Part shown: positions 11,863-24,312 of the stretch, piece by piece
Layout of the letters: every line of letters starts with the position of its first letter
Position numbering within the stretch: the stretch's first letter is position 1
Assembly (NCBI GenBank): GCA_037127255.1
Contig: JBANSL010000009.1
Coordinates: 2,662,001-2,726,000 of the forward strand
From: Persicaria tinctoria
Lineage: Eukaryota; Streptophyta; Magnoliopsida; Caryophyllales; Polygonaceae
Direction: 5' to 3'
DNA: 64,000 nt
Notes under the pieces: model-generated
What the model was told of the DNA's origin: nothing
The model's database searches: none
Seen by the model: only the letters and a program-made list of their open reading frames with translations
Translations under genes and position numbers: made by a program

Positions 11863-12095
11863 GTTTTCCGAGGTTTTTGTAATGTTAATTGAAAAAATTG
11901 AAGTGTTCAGCTAGTGGAGTTGAAGGATTTAGGGTCAAATTAAATAGAAAACAATAATTGTTAAGGTTTTCATTCGGATACTATGCGAATAACGTTACAA
12001 GGAACGGAAAAAAGGTTTACATTCATAAGTTTAATGAACTGGTGGAATAAAATCTATAAAAATAGTAAAGGGCGGCCGGACTCGACACGCAAGGC

Positions 12096-14764
12096 TCAAA
12101 ATCTCTCAAACTGAGCTTGAAACGGAGCATCCCAACCTTCGACGCTCGGATGATGATGTGCGACCCATTTTGTCAGAGGCGGCGGAATAGGAGCGTTAGA
12201 ACGCAACCAGATCTATGAGAACGGAAAATTAGAGTTAGAGTATTAACATATATATGAAAAGCAAGAATAGGTAATAAAAAAAGACGTTTGAAGTTATACC
12301 GCGGCAAAATGGTCTTGGTTTTCGATGCAGGCTACACCAAGGGTTGCCGATTGAGGGTTGTTAGCAAGTGTCGGGGAGGTCATGAGGAGACATGTGAACG
12401 GATGATGCCAAGCTAGGACAACGAGAGGAATCTGATATACCGTTGCAAATACTAAACCCATGACGGGTAGCTCTATCCACCGTCTCCTATCACCATGCAA
12501 AGCTCCCGCCCATCTCTTGTAGTCGACAAACTGCTGGAATGAGTACTCTCCCGTATAACAACCGGCGTACAGATCGGCGTGATCCTCCAAGTGATTGCAT
12601 AGTAACGCTTTCAGTTCCGGGAAAGCAATCTCGCTGATCGGTGATGTCAAAGCCGCCAAAGCACGCTAGCCACAATGACCATCTCCAACAGTGTCCCTCA
12701 CACCCTCAATATGACCGAGCATGAAGGGATCAACATTGTTTCGACCCCAGTTGAACCCTCCGAACACATCATCACGTCCACGTCGAGCTGAGGTCGCTCG
12801 TGGACGATGCCGAGCAGCATTTCGAGCAGCACGCGCTTCTTCTCTCTCAAAACTTTCCCTTACCTCCTCGTATGGCAACGGGTTGGTTCTGCAGGCATTC
12901 CTCGACCCCCGAGGCCTCCCCTTACTTCGGACGCTTGCTGATGAGGGTGGGTGCAGCTCATCCTCGCATACATCGTTGGAAGCCGTGTATGAAGATGACA
13001 ACTTATACGACAGTGGGGTGTCGTCGATGTCAGTCCATGACAAATCCATCCAGAACGGGTGGATATCCTCGGCGTGTATTGGAGTACCGGAATTGACGTA
13101 TGCCTGAATCTTATGGACACAAGGGATCCCGTAACAAACCCTCCAATGTTGGTCCGTGCATACCGGAGGAACCTTTTGGTTCACGACGTCCTACCACATC
13201 TTGTATAGATAATCGAAGCACTTTTTGGAGATTAAAGTCTTTACCTCATCGAAAAGGTTGACTTTATACGTCGTTGTTGGCCATTTGAAGCGGTCGATCT
13301 CCAAAGCGGTTTGCAGCTCATGCAGTTGACAATCGTTGACTCTATGGATTGCATCAATCGCGATGCGAAAGTCACCAGTCGATGAGTGAAGTGCCTCCTT
13401 CATAACTTTGTGTTGACCCTCAACTCTGTACACATTGAAGTGCATAGCACTAAATATTCGATGTTATATCATATTGTAATGAGAGATATGAAGTAAGGTT
13501 GTACCTGTTTGTCATACGGGTGCCGAGATGGAAGATATTATCTACGTAGCATCGTACGATGCTCCTGCTGTATGGAAGTCACACCGCCTCTAAATACGCC
13601 ATCACACCTGGGAATGGGTGCCATGCAGCCTGTAGCGCCCGACGACGTCGGTTGAATGATTCCTCCGACCTCGATTTGAACAACCCCCAACAGTTGCCCT
13701 TAAAGATGCGTGGTTTAAATTCTTTGTGATTTTCAGAGCAGCTTCCTCGCATCTTCTCATCACGTGCATGTAACCAACAAACGAGATGTTGGACGTCGGG
13801 GAAGACAACATTCAGCGCCACCAAGAGACCTCGCTCCCGATCAGTCATGATAGCTTGAGACTGAACCGTCCCAAGCAAGATCTGAAGCTGTCGCAACACC
13901 CAGGCGTATGTGTCTTCGTTCTCTTGCGACATGAAGGCATAGGCGATGCAGTAAGTATTGCCTGAGGGTGTGAACCCGACCACCTCGCACAATGGAATCC
14001 CATATCTGCGAGTGTAAATATGTTACATGTAAAATACTTTATAATTGGCTATATGTGCAATAATGTAATCGTAATTAAGTAACTTACGCATTTGTTTTGT
14101 ACGTGTTGTCCATTACGATGACGTAATGGAACCTTCGGAGAAGCCGTATCTCATCAGGATGCGCCAGGAAGAGGTCGCTCAAGACGTTGTCGTCATCCGG
14201 ATGTCGTCTGAAGTCGTAGTATTACCCTCTTTCCCGCAGATGGTGCAAGGTATCCTGGGTCATCGTCCGACTACCTCTTTCTTTGGTGACCATCATGTTG
14301 AGCATGTTGGTAAGGCTCTTCCATGACGTGACGCTGGTCTCATCCAACTACCTCAACCCGTACCCAATGGATTTTGGAGGAGTGCCAATTTCCTTCATCC
14401 ACCTGGCCATCTTCTTTTCCCCCTCTGTCATCTGTCCGGCGACGGCGTGACCCTTCAAGCTCGTGAAAAGCCCCTGGTTATGAACACCGTGGGTTACCGT
14501 CATAACCCAGTGACCCGGCGGAGCTTCGTGCCCGTGTAGAGAGAATGGACAACCATTTATCTTCGACTGCGTGCTCCAGAGCTTCCTCCTGCGTGGTCGG
14601 TACTCCCCATACTGCTCGCAAGCAAGCAGAACCCCGCCTGGACGATTCGATGCCCCCGTCCAAGACCGCTTGATTACTAAAATCATGCAGTGTCTCCGAC
14701 CCAAGTCCTTGAAATGCGTAACCATTTCGTCACGGTCATTCCAAACCCTTGGGATTCAAAACTA
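12096..14764 (-). pseudogene. MULE transposase with FAR1-type N-terminus, DDE core, SWIM finger and OTU domain
   Basis: A four-exon model fits GT-AG rules: 14764-14088, 14005-13505, 13449-12300 and 12212-12096. Exon 1 carries a FAR1-type DNA-binding segment (KRSWTGASNRPGGVLLACE, then NGCPFSL, then THGVHNQG) and ends with VIVMDNTYKTN, which holds the first catalytic Asp. Exon 2 has the MULE core (CEVVGFTPSG, then IMTDRERGLLVAL, then HLVCWLH). Exon 3 has a SWIM-like finger (VCYGIPCVHKI) and an OTU cysteine-protease-like domain starting VGDGHCG and ending DHFAAV. The last exon gives a plausible OTU tail. In-frame stops occur near 14220, at 13191-13193, and at 12666-12668 two codons after the OTU Cys. 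The extreme N-terminus is lost at the LTR junction near 14765. Confidence 0.85.
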
Positions 14765-17524
14765 ACCTCACCAACTCCCTCACCATACCTCTTAAAAGGT
14801 CAGCCCTTACCCCGTCATTCACCATTCACCGTCACCATCCATCCCATTCCCCATCATTCACCATCTCTGCTCCCATCTTCACGCCACTCACCACCTGCTC
14901 CCGTCACCCCCATCAGCCCCCTCATCGATGCCATTGCCTCCACCGCGCCTCTGATTTCCCAAGCCTAGAATCGGTACCTCCAGCCTCCACCTCTGCATTT
15001 CCTCGACGAGCAGCAGGTCGAGCCACCCCCTTCGATGTCCAAGAGCACCCAGGAGCCGCCCAGAAGCCGACAACGCCGCCGACGAGCCACCGAACCATCG
15101 CCTCCCCTGTTCGAGCGCATATAACGTTCCGGTAAGCCGTTCTCCTTCGTTTCCGAGTCAAACCACCCTCGAGCCCTACCAACATGCTCACCCATGTCCG
15201 ACGCAGGTCCGACGAGCCATCGCGAGCCTCCGACGACGCCCAGAACTACGATCGACAGCTCCGAAGTCGTGAACTCCCTCGGTGAGCTTTCGAACCTTCC
15301 TCCTTTCCTTGGTTCATTTCGGTTCATTCTTGTCCTCGAGTGGTCGAGAGAGAGAGAGAGAGTCGGGGATGGGTAGGAGAGGAGAGGCGAGCCCGAGAGC
15401 TCCGGCGAGCTCGAGGGCGGCGAGGCGAGCTTGAGCTGCGAGAGCGAGCGCGGGACCGCGAGCTGGCTGCGAGGGACGCCGGGAGCGAGAGCCTGGAGCA
15501 GCGAAGCAGAGCGAGGGGAGCTGGCCGGACTAGCTGGGCGGAGCTGAGGAGCGCTGCGGGCGAGCCAGACGGCGGCGCTGAGTGGGTCGCGAGCTCCGGC
15601 GGGAGCTTCTCCATTTGAACACGGGAAGAAGAAGGCGTGGGCCTCTCCAGTCATCACCATGGGGCCCACCTTCTAATAATTTATTTGGTTTAATTGTTAA
15701 ACCGGGTTGGGATTATGTTACGGGTTCGGTTCGGTTCGATTGGATTTAAATAAGTTTGATTTGGTTTTGGTTATCCGTTTATTTATTTAACTAATTAGCG
15801 GAATTAAAAGTATTATATATATACAATATTATTGGAGGTTTTAAGAGTTAAAAATATTATTTTGGGAAAATTATAAGGGTTGGTTTATTAAATAAAAATG
15901 GTTTGGATTTAGGGAGATCTGGAAATATTTTATAAAGGAGTTAAATAAATGGTATTTAAAATATCATATATATTATTTAGACTTGAAGATTTAAAAAGGG
16001 AATTTGGAAAAGAATTTTAAAGTTGGAAAGTGGTTTAAGATAATAAATTGAAAAGGAATTTAGCGAGTGTTTTTAAGGGTCAGGACTCTAACTCGGATTT
16101 GAAACAGATTTGGATCTAAACTTGAGAGTCTGACTTGTTTTGTGGCTGACTAGCATGGTGTTCTGATATGTGTGACCAATAGCATAACTTTCGGTGATTA
16201 TTATAAGAGATTAAATGTTGGATAGTTATGGCGAGGTAGTAGGATTTTATATCACACAAATTATAACTTATGATATTGATGAACTGTTGGAGTATGTGCG
16301 GATATAATGAGTATGAACATGCTGAATTGGTTAGATGTTTATGGAGAACGATGTGACCTTATGGAACTTATGCTACAATGGGATTTATGATGTGTTACTT
16401 CTCCCATTGATTGATATGTGCTTGCGTGTTTAATTGTTAGACGTACACTTATGTATATCCCACTTTGTACTTAGGTGATACTCTGTGATCGTGACTACTG
16501 TGTGCTGGATTCTTCTTTTGTTGATCTGCTGGCCAGGTAAGTACCTCCGGGGCTTACTCAATAACCAGTACCTCCTGCCTGATGTGTCATATAGTATGTA
16601 GGTGTTGCATATGCATAAGAGCATGTCATGTAGTATCATGCTTAGGATTTGCATTTACGAATGAGCATCCTTATTCTGTATGCGTTTGAATACAGAACGG
16701 CCATTATCTGTGTGTCCTAGAGTCCTTGCTAGGGTCATATGCCAACCCAGCTTCATCGGGTGTTGTCCTCCTCGAGTCATTTATATATATCACGAGATAC
16801 GAGATGGGCATGAGATATGATATGATGATGAGATATGATATGATGATGAGATTTGATATGATTATAGCATCGAACTGGCCAGTCTCCACCTTGTTTGGAA
16901 GAGGGGTGGTGGTAGAAGAGGGATATACCACTTGGTATTCTTTGTTAAGGCCTTACTTAATATTCCGCACATATGAGTTAGGAACATGATAGTGTGGTTA
17001 ATATTCCAGTACTGCATGAAGGCATCTTTATTCTAGGTATAGGCGTATTATATGTCCTCAGCGCGGTCAGAGGACCCGCGGGCGGACTCTTGGCCTGACT
17101 TGGTGGTATAGTTTCAGGTACCCGAGGTACCCGATATACTGCTTGATTTTGTGCTGTTATGACGGGGTCTATTCATATGGCGGAGAGTGAGTGGTTGAAA
17201 CCTGACTTCACCAGATTCACGCGTTTGGGACTTTTCCCTAATTATACTCTGTTTTGACCCGGCTCTGCCGTGGCACTGGTTGTATCACTTTCAGCACTTA
17301 TGCCCTTTGCATGATAAAGGATTTCCCGCGTTGTAGACTTAGGGCAGGTACAGGGGTTTACCCCGGGGTCTCCAACGGACCTTCCGTATTTGGGTGCGAA
17401 ATCCCACTTTAAACTACACATCTTCGATTTCAAACCTTCAACCTGTACTCGGGGCGCAAGATCCCAACGAGGGGTTTCATCCCTCGAAACGTAACTCGGG
17501 AATCATAATCCTGGGCCGTTACAG
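14765..17524 (+). repeat. LTR fragment of family F inside the MULE
   Basis: The right end (GGGCCGTTACA at 17514-17524) and many internal blocks match the LTRs of element F (41701-44636). Examples are CTCCGAAGTCG...CCCTCGGTGAG near 15260 and the block around AACGGCCATTATCTG near 16697. The left end TGTAAAGG is not found, so the copy is truncated or its start was deleted along with part of the transposon. The sequence has diverged strongly from F, showing an older or sister family member. It contains the same 75-bp intron-like (15132-15206) and 75-bp exon-like (15207-15281) segments as F. A GA microsatellite lies at 15347-15361. Confidence 0.78.
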
Positions 17525-20500
17525 GTGGATGGCGTACAGCCTGATCCAAAATCTCTGTCACCTCGTCTAATAGCTGATCAATGCGAGGGTCGGTAGCCAG
17601 GGCCCTCCAATAGCCCTCTATCTCATGCAAGCGAGCCGCTACCGCCGGAGGGATGACTGGAGGCTGAGGGAGGTCCAACCATGGATCCAAGCCGACCAGG
17701 TGGACGGGCGCCGGCGGGTCCGGATGGGGTGGCGTGGTCAGCAGCATGTACGACCGGCTCTGCGACGCGTACCAAGCCAGGTAATCCTCGCTGGTGCGTC
17801 TGTGCTCGGCCAGCCTGTAGAAGCGACCTTCGTCCTGCAGGTCCTACCACTTGGTGTGGCTCTGGGCAAACACGGCCATGTACCTCGCGTTCTTTAGGGT
17901 GGTGTCGCGGGAGACCTGATCCGGCGCGATCACGGGCTGCGAGATCCCCTGGACCTGTCCGAACTGCCGGAGGCACCTATCGGGCATATACGACTCCTCC
18001 TCCCCGTATAAGGTGATGGTGCCCCGATAGGTGTACTGAAGGTACTAGCCGTCGAAGTCCAGATCACGCCCAAAGGGCATCAACTCGACCTATAATTAAA
18101 AAAATCAGGCGTAATTCACGGTTAAGAAATATAAGTCATACAGATAGAGTCTCGAATACATACATCGGCGACGGTAAGACGGTCCACCTCATCTCGTAGC
18201 TCCTACACCTTCTTTAGCTTCGCGGCATCCTTCATGCGCTGTGGCGCCTTCGGACCGTTGAACTTCGCGTAGAAGCGAGGGTCATCCTTCCTAGCTGGAT
18301 CGCTAGAGAAATCCCCTCGGAAGCGAGGGAAGTACGCCCATATCCAAGCCTTCACACAAAAAAGTATGTTGTTAGCATATAATATAAATATTTGTAAACT
18401 AAAACTCTAATTCAGTGGTCTCGTATCTGATCGGCGTGCAGCTGTTTATACCCTTCGCACCTGCGTGGGTAGCCTCGCCTAGGCCCCTTTACAGACATGC
18501 GAGGGCACCTACAGCCCATGCAAGAGTGGCCGTACGCGGGATGTCCCAAATAAGGCCGAATATCCTCCATTGGATCCAGCTCTGTAACTTGTCCACAAAC
18601 AGAGTCGCGGCGAGAGCGATGGCCATGTACCCTCTGTGCAGAAACTGACGCTGTGCAGGGTCATCCTGGGGCTGCCCCCCTCCCACATGCATGCGCAGCC
18701 GAATCTGCTCAGGATCAGCCGTGGCCTCTGGGTCATCAGTGAGGGTGGGGTCGACGAGCGGCCCATGTCTCTGCTGCCATAGGGCAGTCAACCAAGTCAC
18801 TGGAGGGCCGCCAGCATGTCTGTATGCCTTCAGGGCCTGCTGGGTGAGCTGGTAGTACACCGCGACGGTGGGGATCAACGCGCCCGCGGGCAGATGTGAC
18901 GTACATGGCTGGCCATCCATCGAAAGTCCCATGAGGCAGGCAACATCATGCAGCGTGACGGTCATCTCGCCCCATGGAAAGTGGACGGAGCTGGTCTCCG
19001 AATGCCAATGCTCCAAGAAGGCTGTGCAGGTAAACTCGTCGATACACTCCCAGTGGAGGGACCTCAGCTGCGGGATGCCAGATGGGGTCAGATCCTGCAC
19101 CTAGGTCCCCGGACCCTCAAATATGTAGCGGTCGAAACGCTGCAGGAGAGTCGCCCGGTGGTGGAACTTCAGCAGCGGCAGCTCCACAGTAGGCTCCCTC
19201 CACACCTGATACGCGCGGTGATGCCTGTAAGACACAAGCAGCTCTCCCGGCGGCAACAAAGGGTCGACCTGCACAGCCGGTGCGGCAGTCTGCGTAGGGA
19301 TGGGCTCGGGCTCTACCCGTGGAGCCCCTAGCCCTCAGCCTGCCCCTCCTGCCCGTCGTGAGCCTCCTCAACGACGTCAGGGATCACATCATCTGCAGAA
19401 GCCAAGGAGATCACCGCTGGTGTGGGGGAAGTCAAAGCCTCTGCCTCGTGGGTGCCGGAAGTAGAAGCCTCCGGCACGGCTGAAGTAGAAGTCTCCGGAA
19501 CGGCTGAAGTAGATGCCTCTGGGATGGTGGGTGGAACACGAGTAGGCGGTCTACCCATGTCGGCCCGTCGCCCAACGACTGCGTCAGTAATGCAGCTACT
19601 CAAAACATCAACGGTCTCTAAAGAAGGCTGCAACCCCATCATCGCATCACTAGAAGGATCCCAAGCTGGCAGACCCTTCCAGAAGTTGTCGTGCTCGTCG
19701 GCCGGAGGGGTCCCCATCGACTGCTGGTAGCCCTCTACAGACGCAAGCAGATCATCGACTAAGGCTGTCGGAAAGTCAGGTACCGTCTCCTCTGGTATCT
19801 GACTAACCGCTGCCCGGTCGGCGAATGTAATAGGCCGGAGGGTACCATCCCCCCTCATGAGCCTCCCTGCCTGTTATTATGAAATGTTGAGAACATGTTA
19901 CTTTTAAGGTTTTTTATTTTATCAAGTTAACTATTTTATGTATTTTAATATGTTATAATGTTTTTTAATATATTTTAATATCTTTTAATGTATTTTAATA
20001 TCTGTTAATGTCTTTTAATATATTTATTTTCTTTCAATTTAAATTTATTTTTATTTATTTTATTATATTTTAATATATTTTAATGTTTTTATTTTCTTTC
20101 AATTTTAATTTATTTCTATGTATTTTAATATACATTAAAGTTTTTATTGTCTTTCAATTAGAATTTATTTCTATGTAGTTTAATATATTTTAATGTTTTT
20201 ATTTTAATTTATTTTAATGTTTTTAATATATTAATCGTTTTTATTGTTTTTCCATGAAAACTATCAAAATATACAAACTATATAGTATCTATCAAACTAT
20301 ATACTAAAACTATATAATCTATCAAATTATATAGTATCTATCAAACTATATACTAAAACTAATTATAATCTATCAAATTATATTATAATACTATATTAAA
20401 ATCTAAACTATATTATAAAACTATAAAAATAAATCAAATGAAATAAATAAATCAAAGAACATACCGGTGGGGTCGGGACCGGCGAAACCTCCATAGTCCG

Positions 20501-20776
20501 CCGCTTCCGCGGCAGTAATAGGTCCGCCTCCGCCACTCCGCCGCCATCACCACCACCACCATCGAACGCAGCCACCTCTGCTGCTCAACCACAACCACCC
20601 TCCTCAACATCCATGGGCGCCGCCCCACCACCACCCCCGGCCACCGGCTCCACCGTCACCGCCTCCCCCAGTGCTCCACCCCCACCACTAGCCTCCTCAG
20701 CCACCGGCTCCACCACCTCCGCCGTATCCTCCATCAACACCGCCAGCTCCACCACCACCTCTCTCTCCGGCTCCAT
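17525..20776 (-). pseudogene. Plant mobile domain (PMD, MAIN-like) gene of the MULE, with stops
   Basis: Exon 1 (20776-20465) encodes an acidic, Gly-rich start and ends in a KRRTMEVSPVP segment before a 594-bp AT-rich intron (19871-20464). Exon 2 starts MRGDGTLRPITF and has a repeated PE(A/T)STSAV segment. The PMD block at 19100-18489 reads LEHWHSETSSVHFPWGEMTV, then TLHDVACLMGLSMDG, matching the aminotransferase-like PMD family. Further exons encode AWIWAYFPRF and MPDRCLRQFGQVQGI, typical of the PMD C-terminal half. Stops include one in exon 1, one at about 19101-19103 and one at 18489-18491, and a frame change lies near 19330. The 3' end is lost at the LTR at 17524. PMD proteins act in silencing and meristem genome stability, and the domain is known to travel with transposons. 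Confidence 0.8.
19875..20460. other. AT-rich intron of the PMD gene
   Basis: The stretch is made of diverged TTTTAATATATTTTAATG-like repeats and short direct repeats of TATCAAACTATATA. It fits a degenerate intron between the splice sites at 20464 and 19871. Confidence 0.65.
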
Positions 20777-20787
20777 CTCTCTGTGTT

Positions 20788-20893
20788 TTTCTCTCTCTCT
20801 GTCTCGATCTCTTTCTCTTTCTCTCTCAGCGGCAACCTCTCTCTCTCTCTCACTCTGGCGATCTCTCTCACTCTCGATTTCTCTCTATGGCTT
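20788..20893. repeat. Interrupted CT-rich microsatellite in the MULE leader
   Basis: Runs of CT broken by short interruptions lie upstream of the PMD gene start on the minus strand. It may be part of a 5' untranslated leader. Confidence 0.8.
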
Positions 20894-20993
20894 TGGCGAA
20901 GACGAAGAAAAGAGGAATGAAGACGAAGAGGCACGTCCTCTTTGGATTTAGTAGACGGGCTTGCACGTCCGGGCTCGGGTGGCTGTAAACCCC

Positions 20994-21045
20994 TTGCACG
21001 TCCTTAAGGACGTGGGGATTTGCGGTGTATATAGCCGAAACGTAA
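20994..21045. repeat. Right terminal region of the MULE
   Basis: The palindromic half-sites CACGTCCTTAAGGACGTG lie just inside ATTTGCGGTGTATATA, which is the inverted copy of the left end. Confidence 0.8.
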
Positions 21046-21575
21046 TTTAAAGTTACATAATAATAAAAAATTCAAGAATGTCTATTACTATATAAATTTA
21101 TCATTAAACTAAATAAAAGATAGAGATATGAATTAAATAAAAGCAAAACCGAAAATTTGGGAGGGAAATAAAAGCAAATGTCATTTTGGGAGGGAACTTA
21201 CCTTACATTTTAATTTTACTTTACAATTTCACAAAATATACTAAATTAGTAAATTCATTTTACAATTTACACATCTCAGTTCTCTCTGCTAATTTGGGGC
21301 TCAATTTGAGGCTAGGGCTCGAGCTGTTCTTCTTAGCCCTTATGCTCTTCTCCTTCTCCGATTAGAGAATCGAAGCTCCTATTGTGCTTCACTGCTTGGA
21401 TCTGAACTACTGACGATCTCTGCTGTCTAGGTTCATCTTTCTCCTCCTCTATCCTTCTCTTATGTTGGCGTTTTGTTTGGATCTAATCGGCCGACACTCT
21501 TTGCTGTCCAGGTTCATCATTGTCATCTCCGACGTTCCGCTTGGCTAGTTGGATCCAATCGAAGTCGGTGGTGCT
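21046..21575. other. Non-coding stretch between MULE and solo LTR
   Basis: It starts AT-rich, then becomes pyrimidine-rich (about 21270-21540) like a plant 5' untranslated region, with two phrases CTGTC(T/C)AGGTTCATC near 21424 and 21506. No supported gene follows, because the solo LTR begins at 21576. Confidence 0.45.
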
Positions 21576-22249
21576 TGATAGCATGCATTGAGATGGTCAT
21601 AATAGGTTTCATTTAGTTTAGTTATAATTCATATTATGCATGGTTTAAGTACAATTTGCATATTTGCTCTATACGTTGGTGGAGTCGGAATCTACACACT
21701 TTTATTGATTATTTCAGCTAACTGTGGATCCGAGGATGAGCCATTGGTTGGTGACGCATTATATGAGAATGTCTAGTTGATCGAAGAAGCTTACATGAAG
21801 ATCTCAAGAGGTTCTGAGAAGAATAAGCGAACCTAAACGAAGAACAAGTCTGCAGAAGTTGTCCTCAGACATGCTGAAGTTGTTTTGCACTTTCTGGAGG
21901 CCTCGGTTGTTCGATTGACTATTATGACCATGCGTTGGAAAGCTCTTTCAGAGAGCTACAACTTTCCTGTTGACAACAAGAGCAAATTCGAGACTGATTT
22001 TCCGTGAAAAACCAATGCAGTGGCCGCAGCATATATGTCGCGGCCGCCGCCAGTGAGGATGCAGCGGGTTTGGATGATGCCGCAGCCGTAGCATATGCCG
22101 TGGCCGTAGCACAGGTTGCCAGCGACGCCATTTTGACTTTAAAAACCCTAGTTTGTGTAGGATGTTTTTATGGCCGACTTGGGATTGTTTATAAGGCCAA
22201 TTTTAGTAATTTTTCAAGGACTTCTATTTTATTGCACGTTATATCAAAA

Positions 22250-22284
<35 letters not shown>

Positions 22285-23010
22285 TTCACCATGGGCGGCT
22301 AAACTCTCTTCGTTCTACTTGCAATTTGAAGCTTTATTTGGATTGTTTGTGAGTTTCTGAATCTTGTTCATTATTTCCTATATTGAATGTTTCAACTTCT
22401 TTGCGCCTAAATGTTTGATTGTTTTATTCTATCTAGCCCGCACAACTAGTTAGAATCAATTCAATTTCTAAGGTTTTGTAGATTCCTGGTTGTGAACATT
22501 AACCTAAGTAGCAAACTTGTTCCTTTAGGGCTGGTTGAACTAATTGAATGAGTAGGGAGTTGGATGTGTTGTTAAATCTCTCTTTAGGGACTGCAAATAC
22601 CTTGGTTAATCTCTGAACTTAAAGCTATCAATTGAGTTAAATCCTTCTTTAGGGACTGTTTGATTGATAAAGGTTTCTAGGACTGGTTGGACTAGTAAAT
22701 ATATTAGGTTGGGACAAGGGCATTCATAGGAAGACTAAAAGGACAAGAGGAAGTTACAATATCAACTCAACCAAATAAAGTGGATAGTTGTAGGTAGAGC
22801 GATCTTCTCTAAATTGTTTTGCATCAATTTGTTTATAGTTTATTTTGTTTTCTTTCTTATTTCAATCAACCAAAACCCCCCTTTCTACTAATTGGTAAAT
22901 ACACTTTGCTGAGAAATACTTGATTCTCTGTGGGATCGACCTCTTATTTACTTGTTATACTCGTTTGTAGGTTTTATTTTGATATGGTTTACGCTACTAA
23001 AAACCGTCCA
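21576..23010 (+). repeat. Degenerate solo LTR related to element E
   Basis: It begins TGATAGCATGCATTG and ends ACTAAAAACCGTCCA, paralleling the E LTR (TGATAGAATATATT to ACTAAAAACTGTCTATCA). Shared blocks in the same order include CACAACTAGTT near 22440, GTAGATTCCTGGTTG near 22478 and GGGATCGACCTC near 22932, which match 60410, 60438 and 60908. A GA microsatellite lies at 22255-22281. No target duplication or internal region is recognisable, so the left boundary is tentative. Confidence 0.55.
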
Positions 23011-23337
23011 TTAACTCTCCCCTGTTTGGTTCATCTCTTCGCTAGTCTAGTACATTGACTGTAATCTTGTTTCTTTCTCTCTTCCTCTTTTTTTTTTGGT
23101 GAACCTCTCACTCCCTCTCTGTAATCTTGTTTCTTCATGTATTTTGTCAATCTGCAAGTTTGATGGCACTTGGCAATTAATGTGGACAATCAGGTCAATC
23201 TGCAAGTTTAATGGCACTTGACCATTAATCATCAAGACAAAATCCTTTTTTTTATGTTTGTCTATTTATTTATTTTTTAGTTTCAAGAAAAAGATAATTA
23301 CTCACTATATTTACAATCAAATTATGTAAATTTGGCA
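23011..23337. other. Non-coding flank with small tandem duplications
   Basis: A 46-bp unit containing TCAATCTGCAAGTTT and TGGCACTTG occurs twice (about 23148 and 23194). CTGTAATCTTGTTTCTT occurs at about 23059 and 23120. No gene is seen. Confidence 0.6.
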
Positions 23338-24312
23338 AGCAAATAAATAATGGATGTCGACATCAAAATGATAGTAAAGAGCTAGAAAAAGAAAATTCAT
23401 GCAAGAATGGGTTCTTTAAGCATGATGGCATTGGACATGTAGTTCCAACACCATAAAGTGTAACATCATTTGGTTTTAGGTGGGTATTCATATAAAATAA
23501 AATATAAAGCCAACTTGATTGTACAAAAGCCGATCTATCAACGGTTATACGGAGAATGTATTAACCAGAAGTGAATATATTTTTGGATCTAACTGTAAAT
23601 GACAGACGTGTTACTTGCATACGCATATAAATGAGAAAGATCGATTGAAAATGCTTGAAGCATTAATATCAAAGTCTCGTCATATGCAATTGGTTAAAGA
23701 TCTTTATAAGAGTACCTGAAGTACCTATAATTGTGAAAATGATGACATTGCATTAGGTCCTAAAGTACCATACAAGGTTGTACTCTTTTCCTTGATCTTG
23801 GTTTTTATCCCATTGGGTTTTTCCAAGTTATGGTTTTTAAGGAGGCAACTTAAGCGCCAAGTTATGGTTTTTCCAAGTTATGGTTTTTTCCAAGTTATGA
23901 TCAACAATGAAAAGCACACTGGGTCCTGAAGTACCTTATGCTTGTGCATTTAAAGCCGATCAACACAAATACATGGAAGTCAAGCGCATCAAGTCAATCA
24001 TGAAGAAATTCCAACTCAAGGACAATGTTGAGATTCGACCATAGGTTCATGAAGACAGCGCCATCACGAAGAATGAGAAGACTTCGAGAAGGATGTTGAA
24101 TTCAGGGGGAGTATACACGCACTGCACTCTTTTTCCCTTCGATCGGGTTTTGTCCCACTGGATTTTCATGACAAGGTTTTTAACGAGGCAGATCACCAAA
24201 GCGTATCAAATGTCACATGTATTTGTTCTATGGATCCTAGTTTTGTCCCATTGGGTTTTCTAGGCGATATTTGTAATGAGGTAGTATTTAAGGATGTTTA
24301 TCCAATGGGGAG
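23338..24312 (+). pseudogene. 3' internal end of an upstream Ty1/copia copy (pol remnants)
   Basis: This segment is homologous to 54836-55740 of the main copia derivative. It retains a short reverse transcriptase patch (VTSFGF followed by WVF) near 23467, and a segment around GPEVPYACAF near 23925. The rest of pol is deleted or shifted out of frame. It leads directly into the LTR at 24313. Two extra AAGTTATGGTTTTT repeats near 23860 are absent from the other copy. It lacks its own 5' half, so it is a tandem remnant sharing an LTR with the next copy. Confidence 0.7.

Larger units (their letters stand above)
11620..21045 (-). mobile_element. Mutator-like transposon (MULE) carrying PMD and transposase-OTU genes
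   Basis: Both ends carry TATATACACCGCAAAT in inverted orientation (about 11629-11644 left, 21018-21033 right), followed inward by the palindromic GCACGTCCTTAAGGACGTGC motif. Flanking bases suggest an imperfect 9-bp target duplication (tattttaag near 11611, taatttaaa near 21043), so the exact ends are uncertain by a few bases. Inside, on the minus strand, lie a PMD gene (17525-20776) and a FAR1/MULE/SWIM/OTU transposase (12096-14764), separated by a foreign LTR (14765-17524). Several in-frame stops indicate it is no longer autonomous, although exon structure is still readable. Confidence 0.82.

Noticed and set aside
21700..21870. Coding-like patch around NCGSEDEPLVGDALYENV
   Set aside because: It lies inside the predicted solo LTR, has stops every 20 codons or so and matches nothing I know.
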